DNA from: Sporosarcina luteola
GTDB taxonomy: Bacteria; Bacillota; Bacilli; Bacillales_A; Planococcaceae
DNA length: 64,000 nt
NCBI GenBank assembly: GCA_014204635.1
Contig: JACHLS010000018.1
Coordinates: 1-64,000 of the forward strand
Reading direction: 5' to 3'
Below the pieces are notes generated by a model that saw nothing but the letters and a program-made list of their open reading frames with translations, did no database searches and was not told the origin of the DNA. Shown here in pieces: positions 34,760-44,056 of this stretch (position 1 is the first letter of the stretch; the number at the start of each line of letters is the position of its first letter). A program made the position numbers and the translations under genes.

Positions 34760-35434
34760 TTAGTTTTTAAACGGACAATACGGACACATATCCGTGCCAG
34801 GCAATTCCTTATAAAGACAGCAAGTGGTCCGCTTGTAATGCTGGGAAGCTTCCTCTACCGATGCGTCTTGCAAGTAGCGTTGAAAAGGGGAGCGGCGCAT
34901 CGCAGGCTTCCAACTAGCATCTTGCAGCAACAAATTCAAATCTGCATCTTTGTGAGGAGAGTCCAAATTGGCATACATCCAGATGACATAGCCCCAAACA
35001 TTTTCCCACAAAATCCATTTTGAAATCTTAGCCCGTTTGCTCAATGCTTCAACGAATGGGTGGCCCCATTGGTCGAGGACGGATCGCAGAGCTTCCTCCC
35101 GATTACCCACAGGATGGCGAGCAGTTTCAGGGATGGCGTAGTGAATGAGGCCCTCTTTTAGGAATAGCCCGACTTCATCAACCCCTCTATCCCACATGAT
35201 TTGATGCTTGCTAATCGATAAAAACAGGCCAGCCATGAAAAAGCCGTGCCGCCTCATGTAAACGGAAGCGGCGACTGCTTCTGTCTGTGCTCCCGACAGT
35301 TCCGTCGTCAGCTCCAGTAGCCGTTCGATCCCTGATTCCTTCAGCAAATCGTCCAACAGGAGCAACGGAGTCGTATCGCTGTTTACATGGAGAGCAAAGC
35401 GTTCCAAGTCCAACCGGTGTGCCTCGGTTATCAT
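34760..35434 (-). CDS. FhuF-like siderophore-iron reductase
   Basis: A 224-residue protein. Its C-terminus, RTTCCLYKE followed by CPYC, has the four cysteines (CC-X10-CXXC) that hold a 2Fe-2S cluster in FhuF-type ferric-siderophore reductases. It releases iron by reducing Fe(III) inside the cell. The start at 35434 overlaps the stop of the upstream ATPase gene (TGATG), showing translational coupling. Confidence 0.82.
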   Translation of the reverse strand: MITEAHRLDLERFALHVNSDTTPLLLLDDLLKESGIERLLELTTELSGAQTEAVAASVYMRRHGFFMAGLFLSISKHQIMWDRGVDEVGLFLKEGLIHYAIPETARHPVGNREEALRSVLDQWGHPFVEALSKRAKISKWILWENVWGYVIWMYANLDSPHKDADLNLLLQDASWKPAMRRSPFQRYLQDASVEEASQHYKRTTCCLYKELPGTDMCPYCPFKN

Positions 35435-36258
35435 CACGCGCCTGTCTCCGCCTTTAATTGTTGAATAATGCAGCGGCCCCGGCCGTACGGCACGCAAAAT
35501 GGCGTTCCGAACAATGGATCTGTCGTTACCTGGCATTCCATTCCGAAAACATTGCGCACCACATCGCAGTTAATGATATCTTCGGGTTTCCCCTGTTCGT
35601 ATACAGCCCCATCCTTGATGGCGACAATATTATGGGCATAACGGGAGGCAAGATTTAGATCGTGCAATACCATCACGATCGTTCTATTTTTTTGCTCGTT
35701 CAATTCAAACAGCAAATCCAATATTTCAATTTGATGGGTCATATCCAAATAGGTCGTAGGTTCATCCAGCAGTATGACATCTGTATCCTGCGCAAGCGTC
35801 ATCGCAATCCACGCTCGTTGTCTTTGGCCGCCTGACAATGAATCGATGGCTCGGTCGCGCAAGTCGCTGATTTTTGTCGCTTCCATTGCGGCTTCCGTCT
35901 TTTCCGTGTCTTCCTTTGTCCAGCGAGTGAGCCAGGAATGATGTGGATAGCGCCCTTGTTTTACGAGGTCATGAACAGTCAATCCTTCCGGGGATACAGG
36001 TCCTTGCGGCAGGATGCCCATCTTCTTTGCCACGTTGCGTGCCGACATGGAATGAATGTCTTTCCCTTCGAGGAGTATGCCCCCTTCAGAAGGTTTCAAT
36101 AGACGGGCGATCGATCGCAATAACGTCGATTTACCACAGCCGTTGCTTCCAACAAATACAGTTATCTCTCCACGAGGTATCGAAAGGTGTAAATCTTCGA
36201 AGAGAATTCGATCATCATAACCGATCTTCAAACCGTCCGTCCTAATTACAGGTTGCAT
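35434..36258 (-). CDS. Iron-siderophore ABC transporter ATP-binding protein
   Basis: A 274-residue ATPase of the FecE/FhuC group. Walker A GSNGCGKSTLL near 37-47, signature LSGGQRQRAW near 140 and Walker B VILLDEPTTYLD near 159 are intact. It would power the double permease at 37429 across the divergent promoter region. ATG 36258 fits the AGGAAGG ribosome site best; a GTG two codons upstream is possible. Confidence 0.88.
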   Translation of the reverse strand: MQPVIRTDGLKIGYDDRILFEDLHLSIPRGEITVFVGSNGCGKSTLLRSIARLLKPSEGGILLEGKDIHSMSARNVAKKMGILPQGPVSPEGLTVHDLVKQGRYPHHSWLTRWTKEDTEKTEAAMEATKISDLRDRAIDSLSGGQRQRAWIAMTLAQDTDVILLDEPTTYLDMTHQIEILDLLFELNEQKNRTIVMVLHDLNLASRYAHNIVAIKDGAVYEQGKPEDIINCDVVRNVFGMECQVTTDPLFGTPFCVPYGRGRCIIQQLKAETGA

Positions 36259-36328
36259 ATCCACATGCCTTCCTTTCTGTATCGTTCTCAGTTTTCGTTA
36301 CCGCTAGCATACCATAGATACAATCAAT

Positions 36329-36343
36329 TGAGAATGATAATCA
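36329..36343 (-). promoter_or_regulatory. Fur box of the ATPase/FhuF operon
   Basis: TGAGAATGATAATCA deviates from the 7-1-7 Fur box (TGATAATNATTATCA) at only two positions. It lies about 70 bases before the minus-strand ATPase start. Confidence 0.78.
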
Positions 36344-36397
36344 CTAATTTTACAAAAACGCTTTACAAACTAGATGCCTTGCGTTTACACTACTAAT

Positions 36398-36412
36398 TGA
36401 TAATGATTATCA
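36398..36412 (+). promoter_or_regulatory. Perfect Fur box before the siderophore-binding lipoprotein
   Basis: TGATAATGATTATCA is a perfect 7-1-7 palindrome, 25 bases before the start codon at 36437. Confidence 0.92.
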
Positions 36413-36436
36413 GCACTTATAACGGAGGCGTACGAA

Positions 36437-37429
36437 ATGAAAAGAACGGTAAAACCGCTATTTATATTGATGATGTTATTTGCGATCGTACTCGCAGGAT
36501 GCTCATCCAAAAAAGTAGATGAGAAGACAGATGGCAAGTCAGACAAAGCAAGTGAGAGCATTACGATCACAGGTTCCAATGGGGACGTCACCTTAAAAGA
36601 GCCGGCAAAGAAAGTAGTCGTGCTTGAATGGACATACGCGGAAGACCTGCTGGCATTAGGAATGCAGCCGGCCGGAATGGCAGATATTCAAGAGTATCAT
36701 AATTGGGTGAACATTGACGCGGAACTTAGCAAAGATGTGGCAGATGTTGGCGGTCGCCAAGAACCGAACTTGGAGGCAATTGCGGCACTGGAACCGGATT
36801 TGATTATCGGCGTAAGCTTCAGACATGACAATATGATTGCGGAGCTTGAAAAGATTGCACCGACAGTCATTTTCAATCCATATCCAGAAGACGAATCGAT
36901 TGATCTATACAAAGAAATGACAACAACATTCCATGAAATTGCGAAGGCAGTTGGAAAAACGGACAAAGCAGATGAAGTGATGAATGACTTGGATAAAAAA
37001 TATGAAGAAGCGAAGGCGAAAATTGACGGAGCTGATTTGAAGACAAAGGACGTCATTTTGACACTTGCTTATTCAGGACCTCAGGCACCTGAAATCCGGG
37101 TCTTCACACCGAACTCCATGGCCTCCCAAATCATTGAGAAAATCGGTTTGAAAAACGTCCATGTGCCAGACCAGTTTGAAGTATTCGGTTCCAGTACATT
37201 CAATGTGGAAGGCTTGACGAAATATGAGGACGCGAATTACCTCTATATTGTACAAGACAACGACAATGTTTATGAAAAACAATTGAATGGAAATCCGGTT
37301 TGGCAAAACTTGAACTTTGTCAAAGAAGGGCGCCTATATGAATTAGGCGGCGATACATGGCCATATGGCGGTCCACTTTCGGCTGAAACGCTGCTCAATA
37401 AAATCGTGGACACTATGGTAACCAAATAA
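36437..37429 (+). CDS. Iron-siderophore-binding lipoprotein
   Basis: A 330-residue substrate-binding protein of the FecB/FhuD class. The signal peptide ends in the lipobox LAGC (about 18-21), which gives a membrane-anchored lipoprotein. A polar linker is followed by the bilobed fold with VVVLEWTYAEDLLALG near 62-77 and GGDTWPYGGP near 305-314. The ligand is a ferric siderophore or ferric citrate; the type is not resolved. The stop overlaps the permease start (TAATG). Confidence 0.9.
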   Translation: MKRTVKPLFILMMLFAIVLAGCSSKKVDEKTDGKSDKASESITITGSNGDVTLKEPAKKVVVLEWTYAEDLLALGMQPAGMADIQEYHNWVNIDAELSKDVADVGGRQEPNLEAIAALEPDLIIGVSFRHDNMIAELEKIAPTVIFNPYPEDESIDLYKEMTTTFHEIAKAVGKTDKADEVMNDLDKKYEEAKAKIDGADLKTKDVILTLAYSGPQAPEIRVFTPNSMASQIIEKIGLKNVHVPDQFEVFGSSTFNVEGLTKYEDANYLYIVQDNDNVYEKQLNGNPVWQNLNFVKEGRLYELGGDTWPYGGPLSAETLLNKIVDTMVTK

Positions 37430-39393
37430 TGCATGCCAACAATAAAGGAACAAGGTCGCTGATAGTCGCTATCGTCGGCCTTTTCCTGTTACTTGTTCTT
37501 TCATTTATCCATTTAACACAAGGCCAGGCGGATTACACAGTTTCTCAGCTGCTTGAAGAAGTGTGGTTTGAAGGCAGGGTACAGGATATTGTCTTGTCTC
37601 TTCGATTGCCGCGCCTTGTAATTGGAATCATTGCAGGGGGTGCCTTGGCGGTTGCAGGGACATTATTGCAGACATTGACAAAGAACCCGCTGGCATCAGC
37701 GAGCACACTCGGTATTAATGCGGGAGCCTACTTTTTTGTCGTGCTATCCATGATCTTTTTCCCGTCTGTCCTCGGGCAATTTCCGTTTTTTGTTGCACTC
37801 GCTGGCGCGATTCTTTCCTCGGCGCTCGTGGTTTTACTGGCGGGCAAACAGATGGAGCCGGTTCGGGTCGCGCTGACAGGGATGATTATTTCGTTGCTGT
37901 TTTCATCCATAACCGGGTCACTGCAACTTTTATTTGAAAATCAAACAAATGGACTGTTTCTCTGGGGAGCTGGAACGTTGGTCCAGTTGAACTGGGATGG
38001 GGTCTCGTTTGCAGCTCCGATGATTGCAGTTTTATTCATGGGCGCCATTTTTTTAGCCAAACCGATGGACGTCCTTTCGTTAGGAGAAGATACAGCCTCT
38101 TCGCTTGGACAAAATGTCCGCGTCGTCAAAGTAGCTGCTTGGGCTGTTGCGATTCTGCTGGCGGCAACGACTGTCAGCGTCATAGGGCCGATTGGTTTTG
38201 TCGGCTTGATGGCCCCGCATATTGTTCGCATGCTCGGAATCCGTGGGCATTTGCAAGTCATCCTTCAATCATTCTTATGGGGAAGCGTCATTCTCATCGG
38301 AGCGGATGTGCTCGGGCGCATGATCGAGCCAGGACAGGAAGTTCCTGTCGGGGCGATGACCGCATTGATAGGCGGTCCGTGGCTTTTGTATCTGGCATGG
38401 AAAACAGCCAAAACCCACTCGAAAGGCGACCGGCAAATGGGAGGCGCCTTAAAGCCGAAAAAGCTGCCCGTTGTCGTACCGGTTGTCCTCGCACTCATTG
38501 TTCTTGTCGTAGTGATCGCTTTATCGTATAACGGTTCCGCCTGGTCAATGGAATGGTCCAAGCCGGTTATTTGGAATTTCCGCGTTCCGCGTGTATTGAC
38601 CGCTTTTGTCATCGGCGTATTACTAGCGATTGCAGGGGTATTATTGCAAGGCGTCCTGCGGAATCCACTCGCAGATGCGAGTGTGCTTGGGGTTACCTCG
38701 ATGGGTGGTGCAGGCGCTATGCTGATGTTAGTCATGATTCCATCCATCCCGGTTGCCTATATGCCGCTCGGAGCGGTAGTGGGTTCGGCGATTGCGCTGG
38801 GGATCATTATCGGAACGTCTTGGAAAAATAACTTTCAGCCCATGCTCGTCGCCTTAATGGGGATTGCCATATCGGCATTCGGCTCCGCAGCGACTCAGGT
38901 GTTCGTCGTGAAAGCAAAATTGGCGGTAGCTGCTGCGCTCGTCTGGTTATCCGGCAGCACATACGCGAAAGGTTGGGATGATTTCCAGCTGGCGGTCATT
39001 TTCTTCCTCATCTTGATCGGTCCTGCCATCTATTTAACAAGAAGCCTGGATGCGTTATCGTTTGGTGACGATATCGCAGCAGGTCACGGAACATCGGTCA
39101 AGTCTGTGCGTGTCTGGGCATTAATCATCGGTGTCGCCATCAGCACAGGGGCTGTTGCTATTGTCGGAACAATCGGCTTCATTGGCCTCGTAGCACCGCA
39201 CATCGCCCGTCGGCTCGTCGGGTTCCGCCACTTGCCGTTACTGGTCGTTTCCGGTCTACTTGGCGGTCTCCTGCTCATTACCGCCGATTTCGTAGGGCGG
39301 ATTGTCATTGCTCCAAAGGATATTCCGAGTGGGCTGATTGTTGCGTTGATTGGTACGCCGTATTTGTTGTATTTATTGAGGAAGCTGAAGTGA
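37429..39393 (+). CDS. Fused double FecCD permease for siderophore uptake
   Basis: A 654-residue protein that joins two FecCD permeases in one chain. The first unit (about 1-325) and the second (about 345-654) each have the ALAVAGTLLQTLTKNPLA or LAIAGVLLQGVLRNPLAD block and the GPIGFVGLMAPHI / GTIGFIGLVAPHI coupling motif near their ends. About 20 membrane segments are expected. E. coli FhuB has the same fused design; many Bacillales encode the halves separately. It shares its promoter with the lipoprotein. Confidence 0.9.
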   Translation: MHANNKGTRSLIVAIVGLFLLLVLSFIHLTQGQADYTVSQLLEEVWFEGRVQDIVLSLRLPRLVIGIIAGGALAVAGTLLQTLTKNPLASASTLGINAGAYFFVVLSMIFFPSVLGQFPFFVALAGAILSSALVVLLAGKQMEPVRVALTGMIISLLFSSITGSLQLLFENQTNGLFLWGAGTLVQLNWDGVSFAAPMIAVLFMGAIFLAKPMDVLSLGEDTASSLGQNVRVVKVAAWAVAILLAATTVSVIGPIGFVGLMAPHIVRMLGIRGHLQVILQSFLWGSVILIGADVLGRMIEPGQEVPVGAMTALIGGPWLLYLAWKTAKTHSKGDRQMGGALKPKKLPVVVPVVLALIVLVVVIALSYNGSAWSMEWSKPVIWNFRVPRVLTAFVIGVLLAIAGVLLQGVLRNPLADASVLGVTSMGGAGAMLMLVMIPSIPVAYMPLGAVVGSAIALGIIIGTSWKNNFQPMLVALMGIAISAFGSAATQVFVVKAKLAVAAALVWLSGSTYAKGWDDFQLAVIFFLILIGPAIYLTRSLDALSFGDDIAAGHGTSVKSVRVWALIIGVAISTGAVAIVGTIGFIGLVAPHIARRLVGFRHLPLLVVSGLLGGLLLITADFVGRIVIAPKDIPSGLIVALIGTPYLLYLLRKLK

Positions 39394-39416
39394 GCCGAAG
39401 CAAACTTACCTTTATG

Positions 39417-39452
39417 ACCTCTTCTCTGTATGTTCGGAGGAGAGGTTTTTTA
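39417..39452 (+). terminator. Terminator after the siderophore permease
   Basis: ACCTCTTCTC (39417-39426) pairs with GAGGAGAGGT (39437-39446) with one G-T pair, followed by six T. Confidence 0.87.
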
Positions 39453-39543
39453 ATTCGCGATAAAGCATAAGCGTAATTAGAAGTGAATTGTACAATGTCC
39501 TATCAAAGATGAGTCATAGTACATTTGCTTGACCTCATTTGGG

Positions 39544-40251
39544 CTACCTCCATGTTAAGGCAAAAGCTCTCAAGCCATTCCGATTATAGACACGGACTGC
39601 GCCCCAAAGAATGAATATAACACATGAGATTACGAAGAAAATATAATAGAGATATCCGTTTTGCATATAATCATACGTTTTATATTCCCACTCCACATAC
39701 CCATGATCCTTGTAATTTATTTTCATCATACGTGATTCCCCGATACCTTCTGTTCCTTGGCTTAATAATTTTCCAATCTTACCCTCTGACTCGCTTTCCT
39801 TAATCAATGCGAAGTAACTAATATTCTCAAACCACTTTGAATTCCGCTGAATTCCTTCTTGCAATGCAAGTTCATCTTCAAAAGTAAAGTCATCCTTTGT
39901 TAGATATATTTGTCCCAAATGTTCCATTAAAGCTGTTGTTTCGCCGTACGATTTGTCCCTCATAAATAAGTTAGCTGCAAAAAATAAACCTACCAAAACT
40001 AATAGGATGGCTGAGCATAAAAGCCATTTAGCAAACCTTTTTTGTAACTGAAACTTTTCTAATGGACCTTTGTTTTCTGCTCTGAACCTATCTATAGCAA
40101 GCGTAAATGCTTCTGGTTCCGATTTTCCTTCTTCTTTTAACTCTCGAACAGTCACTAATACATGTGAACGCATTTCTTGTTTCAGCTCTTGTGCTTCTTT
40201 CCTGCTCAAATGGGAAAAAATCGAATTGCCAAGTTGCTCAATTTGCTTCAT
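39544..40251 (-). CDS. Membrane protein with N-terminal HAAS-like helical domain
   Basis: A 235-residue protein. The first 65 residues, with ELKQEMRSHVLVTVRELKEEG, resemble the HAAS or permease-prefix helical domain. One membrane segment lies at about 72-95 and a second at about 200-222, with a soluble part between. I cannot assign a function. No PadR or sigma-factor partner, which usually accompanies HAAS proteins, is adjacent. Confidence 0.6.
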   Translation of the reverse strand: MKQIEQLGNSIFSHLSRKEAQELKQEMRSHVLVTVRELKEEGKSEPEAFTLAIDRFRAENKGPLEKFQLQKRFAKWLLCSAILLVLVGLFFAANLFMRDKSYGETTALMEHLGQIYLTKDDFTFEDELALQEGIQRNSKWFENISYFALIKESESEGKIGKLLSQGTEGIGESRMMKINYKDHGYVEWEYKTYDYMQNGYLYYIFFVISCVIFILWGAVRVYNRNGLRAFALTWR

Positions 40252-40524
40252 TACTGTACTCCTCCTTTGAAAAAAGAGTTACGAATGCCCTCGAACAATT
40301 AAGTATGATAACTAAGTAAAGACTGTAAGTTCTTCCGGTATTTTCATTTAATAATAGCATTGTGAAGGTGGCAAGGCTACTGAACAGAAGGGGCTGATAA
40401 GGTATTTACTGAAGATTAAGGAAAACGCATGTAACAATTCCTTTCCATACGTCGTCATATGTATAAGAAGGACTTGGAAACCGGAGAAATAAACACGCTT
40501 AATAAGCAAAGGAAGGAATCAATA

Positions 40525-40917
40525 TTGAAGAAATTGTTTGTTTTATTCAGCCTCCTGCTGCTTGTTGGATGTGATAATAAAGAAGATGTGGAGGATACTC
40601 CATTTGCATTTCAAGACGAAATCCAAGCAATTATTGCAATAGGCCAAGGGACAGAAGCGGGGAATCCAGTAGAAGTTAAGAACGCCGATGAGATTCATTT
40701 AGTTGTAGACGCTATGCAAGATGCAGAAATCTATGAGGATCCTTTGTCAGATGTAGGAGCGGAGTATGAACTTGAAGTAACCTATCAAGATGATTCGACA
40801 GAAATCATATATGTATGGTTCTTTTCCAATATGGCAGGACGCTTTGAAGTAAACGAGGTTATGTATCGTATGAATGAAAAAGCAATTCCAAAGTTAATAA
40901 GCCTCTTAGAAAAGTAA
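40525..40917 (+). CDS. Small lipoprotein of unknown function
   Basis: A 130-residue protein with a signal peptide and lipobox LVGC (about 14-17). TTG 40525 is preceded by AAAGGAAGG at 40508-40516, better than an upstream ATG whose product would have an implausible hydrophilic extension. The mature part is acidic. I do not recognise the family. Confidence 0.62.
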   Translation: MKKLFVLFSLLLLVGCDNKEDVEDTPFAFQDEIQAIIAIGQGTEAGNPVEVKNADEIHLVVDAMQDAEIYEDPLSDVGAEYELEVTYQDDSTEIIYVWFFSNMAGRFEVNEVMYRMNEKAIPKLISLLEK

Positions 40918-41160
40918 TTGGTTAAAGACGAGATATTAACATTCGATTTTTATGCTCTAGGTTTTACTAAAGACGCGGGCGAGGTACTAAGAGACAAAGG
41001 GTATGAATGGCTGACAGAAGACCGAAAACCTGTGAATGAATTAGTAGAATATCTAGGCCGATATCGTACAGCGAACCTGCTTGCAAGGGCTCATTATTTC
41101 GTTCTTTTGCCATATCAATTAAGAACAGACAGATCTTTGACAGGTCTGTCTGTTTTATTT
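40918..41160 (+). pseudogene. Probable truncated gene fragment
   Basis: A frame starts at a TTG right after the lipoprotein stop and continues through the terminator at 41125-41160 into the opposite gene. It encodes DEILTFDFYALGFTKDAGEV at its start, which looks protein-like, but it has no ribosome site and no natural end before the terminator. I read it as a remnant of a lost gene. Confidence 0.3.
41125..41160 (+). terminator. Terminator between convergent genes
   Basis: ACAGACAGA (41125-41133) pairs with TCTGTCTGT (41145-41153), followed by TTTATTT. Confidence 0.85.
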
Positions 41161-41161
41161 C

Positions 41162-41923
41162 TTAAAATGAATAGGAGTCTCCATCATTCGGAACTAATAC
41201 ATTCGTTGCGATTCCTATATCTTTGATAAAGCTTTTTAAGTCCTCTCTGGATAAAGACCAGTGATTTACAGCTTCCATATGCACAGCAATAATTTTTGCG
41301 TCAGGGGCGGCCTTGTACACTTCATAGACGTCATTTATGCCCATTACGAGAGAGCCGCCTTCATAGAATTGGTTATCTCCCGCATTCACAACAATGATTT
41401 CTGGCTCATGTGTATGGATTGTGTCCTGAACTGCGTCATACCAAACTGTGTCCCCAGCTACATACAATGTTTTTTCTGATGGGTGCTTAAAGACGATACC
41501 GCACACGAGACCTGCAAGTTGTAAAATTTCACCCCTTCCATGCTCCCCTTTTGTTTTACTTAATTGAATCCCTTCGAAGACAGTATCCTCTTGTAAAACC
41601 TCAACGTTTTGGAATCCTGCATTTCGAATCTCCATCGCATCTTCTTCATTTTGGGCAAAGAGTTCAATGTCTTTCGGCAATACTTCTGCAGCCGCCTCAT
41701 CCCAATGATCATAATGGAGGTGCGTAACGATGACCGCATCTATCCCATTTATAATTTGATCAATGGATGTTGGCAGATCCACTAAAGGATTTTTTTGATC
41801 TTGTCTTGGGGAATTGGGGAAAGGCGGGTATACTCCTTTTTCTGCTAACATGGGATCAATTAAAAACTTTTTTTCGGCGTATTCGAGAACGATTGTTGCA
41901 TTCCGAATTTGATGTATCTTCAT
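41162..41923 (-). CDS. Metallo-beta-lactamase-fold hydrolase, UlaG-like
   Basis: A 253-residue metal-dependent hydrolase. The HxHxDH motif is HLHYDHWD near 70-77, and further ligand positions are in GEHGRGE, AGDTVWYD and VHMEAVNHWS. The fold is close to UlaG/YtkL-type lactonase-like proteins; the substrate is not known. GGAGTTACT lies upstream on the minus strand. It is divergent from the Lrp-type regulator at 42052. Confidence 0.82.
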   Translation of the reverse strand: MKIHQIRNATIVLEYAEKKFLIDPMLAEKGVYPPFPNSPRQDQKNPLVDLPTSIDQIINGIDAVIVTHLHYDHWDEAAAEVLPKDIELFAQNEEDAMEIRNAGFQNVEVLQEDTVFEGIQLSKTKGEHGRGEILQLAGLVCGIVFKHPSEKTLYVAGDTVWYDAVQDTIHTHEPEIIVVNAGDNQFYEGGSLVMGINDVYEVYKAAPDAKIIAVHMEAVNHWSLSREDLKSFIKDIGIATNVLVPNDGDSYSF

Positions 41924-42051
41924 GTATAGTAACTCCTTTTGTTTAGATTTCCTTTGAACAATGTCTAGTCTATACTGTGGGCTACTGACCGATACATGGA
42001 TTAAATAAAGTGTTTTAGTCGTTTAACTTTAATAATGAAGGAGTTCTATAC

Positions 42052-42487
42052 ATGTTAGATAAGACCGATGGGAAGATCTTAGAAGAACTGTCCAAGAACA
42101 GCCGAATTACAATGAAAGAGTTAGGTAAGAAAGTTCATTTGACTGGACCCGCCACCTCAGCTAGAGTGGCGAAGTTAGAGGAAAGCGGAATTATTGAAGC
42201 ATATACGATTCAAGTAAACCGAGTTACATTGGGCTGCTATTTACATGCTTTTATTCCCATTATTACAGAAAGTATTTTTCACCAACCGTATCTGTCGTTT
42301 ATAAAAACGCAAGAGAACTATTTAATCAATCATTATAAGATTAGCGGAGATGGTTGCTACATTCTCGAATGTAAATTTCCTTCCACAGAAGTAATGAATC
42401 AATTTTTGGGTGGAACTAAACAAGCATGCCAACTATAAATTATCCATTGTGATTGATAAGCAGTCATCCCATGCTAGTGAGAATTAA
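42052..42487 (+). pseudogene. Lrp/AsnC-family regulator broken by a frameshift
   Basis: The N-terminal helix-turn-helix (LDKTDGKILEELSKNSRITM) and the start of the RAM domain are intact. As read, the protein stops at 42438 after 128 residues with an abnormal end, GGTKQACQL. One base later in phase, from GAA at 42413, the frame reads ELNKHANYKLSIVIDKQ, the normal Lrp ending, and stops at 42487. An extra G near 42412 explains this. The product would be 144 residues if repaired. It may once have controlled the neighbouring hydrolase. Confidence 0.75.
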
Positions 42488-42702
42488 CGGAACCTCATCA
42501 GCAATGAACTACCCAGTACTACACATGCCACCATTATGTATGGAGTACTACAAATTCATATTTCCGATTATCCTCATACCTCCAATCTTTCAATATAAGC
42601 TCCTTGCTACGGTTCTATCGAGCAGCCGTTGTCGGTAACAAACAGCGATTATAAGGTAACTAATTTCAGTACTATCCGTCTAACGATAGAGGAGGGATAT
42701 AT

Positions 42703-43104
42703 GTGAGAATACTACGTTTATTTTATAGTTTTTGTATAGTGGTTTTAGTGACTGCAGCTGGATGTTCTAATGTATCGCGTCCAATTAAAACAGAACTACA
42801 TACGATCGGGAATCCTGATGCAGAAGAGGTTTTAACATTAGACCCCGAAGCAGATATTTTTCAGTTCGAAGGGGTTATTTATAAGACTGGAATCGACTGG
42901 GTTGAGAATCTATCTTTAACAAAAGATGAGCAAGTCGGGGAAATAAAAACAAGAAACGAAACAGATACAAACTTTGTAAACGAAATGTCGAATAAACTAC
43001 CAGTCGGGGCAAAGATTTTTTCAACAAAAGAAAAACAAGGTCCTATTTTGCTCGTAGAATCGGAAGGAGAAATTTTGAAATACTTTGGATTGGTGGAGGG
43101 GTAA
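42703..43104 (+). CDS. Small lipoprotein of unknown function
   Basis: A 133-residue protein with a signal peptide ending in a probable lipobox TAAGC (about 17-21) and an acidic, soluble mature part. GTG 42703 follows GGAGGG at 42691-42696. I do not recognise the family, and a hairpin terminator overlaps its stop. Confidence 0.6.
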   Translation: MRILRLFYSFCIVVLVTAAGCSNVSRPIKTELHTIGNPDAEEVLTLDPEADIFQFEGVIYKTGIDWVENLSLTKDEQVGEIKTRNETDTNFVNEMSNKLPVGAKIFSTKEKQGPILLVESEGEILKYFGLVEG

Positions 43105-43125
43105 GGAACTTACCCTCTTTTTTTT
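43098..43125 (+). terminator. Terminator overlapping a stop codon
   Basis: GGGTAAG, loop GAA, CTTACCC, then TCTTTTTTTT. The TAA stop of the upstream lipoprotein is inside the first arm. Confidence 0.85.
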
Positions 43126-43231
43126 ATGAAATAAGAATGCGATTCCAATTTGTTACTAATTATTGGCAACCAAGTTTATTTATTATCGTCAGGATATGTG
43201 ACTGGAAAAACTAAACTGGGGGAGTTTTTAT

Positions 43232-43690
43232 ATGAGAATTAGAAATTCAGCAAAGGCGATCATCGTAGAAGATGGCAAGCTGCTTGCCTTGAAAATGCAT
43301 GAAAACAGTGGAACCTATTATATTCTTCCGGGCGGGGGCCAAGAACATGGGGAAACGCTTCACCAAGCATTACGAAGGGAATGTAGAGAAGAGATCGGTG
43401 CGGATGTGGAAATCGGTGACCTGATTTTTGTAAGGGAATATATCGGCAAACATCATGAATTGGCAGCCTACCATTCCCATGCCCATCAAACTGAATTTAT
43501 GTTTTTATGCAGAGTGAATCACGAGACCTTTGCCGAAGGGACCCGCTTAGATAAAGGACAAATCGGTACCGAATGGATACCAATTCAGGAGCTCATGGAG
43601 TATACCCTATTCCCTCGGGCCTTGCGCACTCATATTATGTCTTATTATGAAAACGGTAATACGCCTATTTATGTAGGGGATATCAATTAG
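43232..43690 (+). CDS. Nudix hydrolase
   Basis: A 152-residue Nudix protein. The Nudix box is complete: GGGQEHGE followed by REECREEIGADV-like RRECREEIGADV near 51-62. It hydrolyses a nucleoside diphosphate linked to another group; the substrate cannot be told. GGGGGAG at 43218-43224 gives its ribosome site. Confidence 0.88.
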   Translation: MRIRNSAKAIIVEDGKLLALKMHENSGTYYILPGGGQEHGETLHQALRRECREEIGADVEIGDLIFVREYIGKHHELAAYHSHAHQTEFMFLCRVNHETFAEGTRLDKGQIGTEWIPIQELMEYTLFPRALRTHIMSYYENGNTPIYVGDIN

Positions 43691-44056
43691 ATAAAATTAT
43701 TATTTGAACGAGTTCCCATTCTAGAATGATTAAGCTTTTAGAAGTAAGTTATAAATCGTCATGACACCAATGGTGCAATGGCAGATTGGCAGTATAACTG
43801 TTCGGTATGGAATCATATCAGCTTTGTCTGCAACCTCTACAACCTCTTCCCAAGATGTTCAGGGAGGGGATTTCTGGTATCCAGATTACTCTTGTACTTG
43901 GGGGATATAAAATAACACGTGTGATGATACGGTCAACGATTTAGGTGTAGAAGAAGGAATTGATGAATAATTGTAGAAATAGAATATAAGGAGTAAAAAC
44001 AATATAATGCGCACGTGGAGTGTTGTTATAAGTCTTTAAGAAAAGGGGGAACACAC
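43691..44056. other. Gene-poor region with a 49-codon frame
   Basis: 366 bases between the Nudix gene and the signal peptidase gene. A frame at 43761-43910 encodes 49 residues ending in GGDFWYPDYSCTWGI, but has no ribosome site. Nothing else is supported, and the base composition looks like decayed sequence. Confidence 0.35.

Noticed and set aside
42453..42638. A 61-codon frame after the broken Lrp gene
   Set aside because: No ribosome site, atypical composition, partly overlapping the restored Lrp ending.
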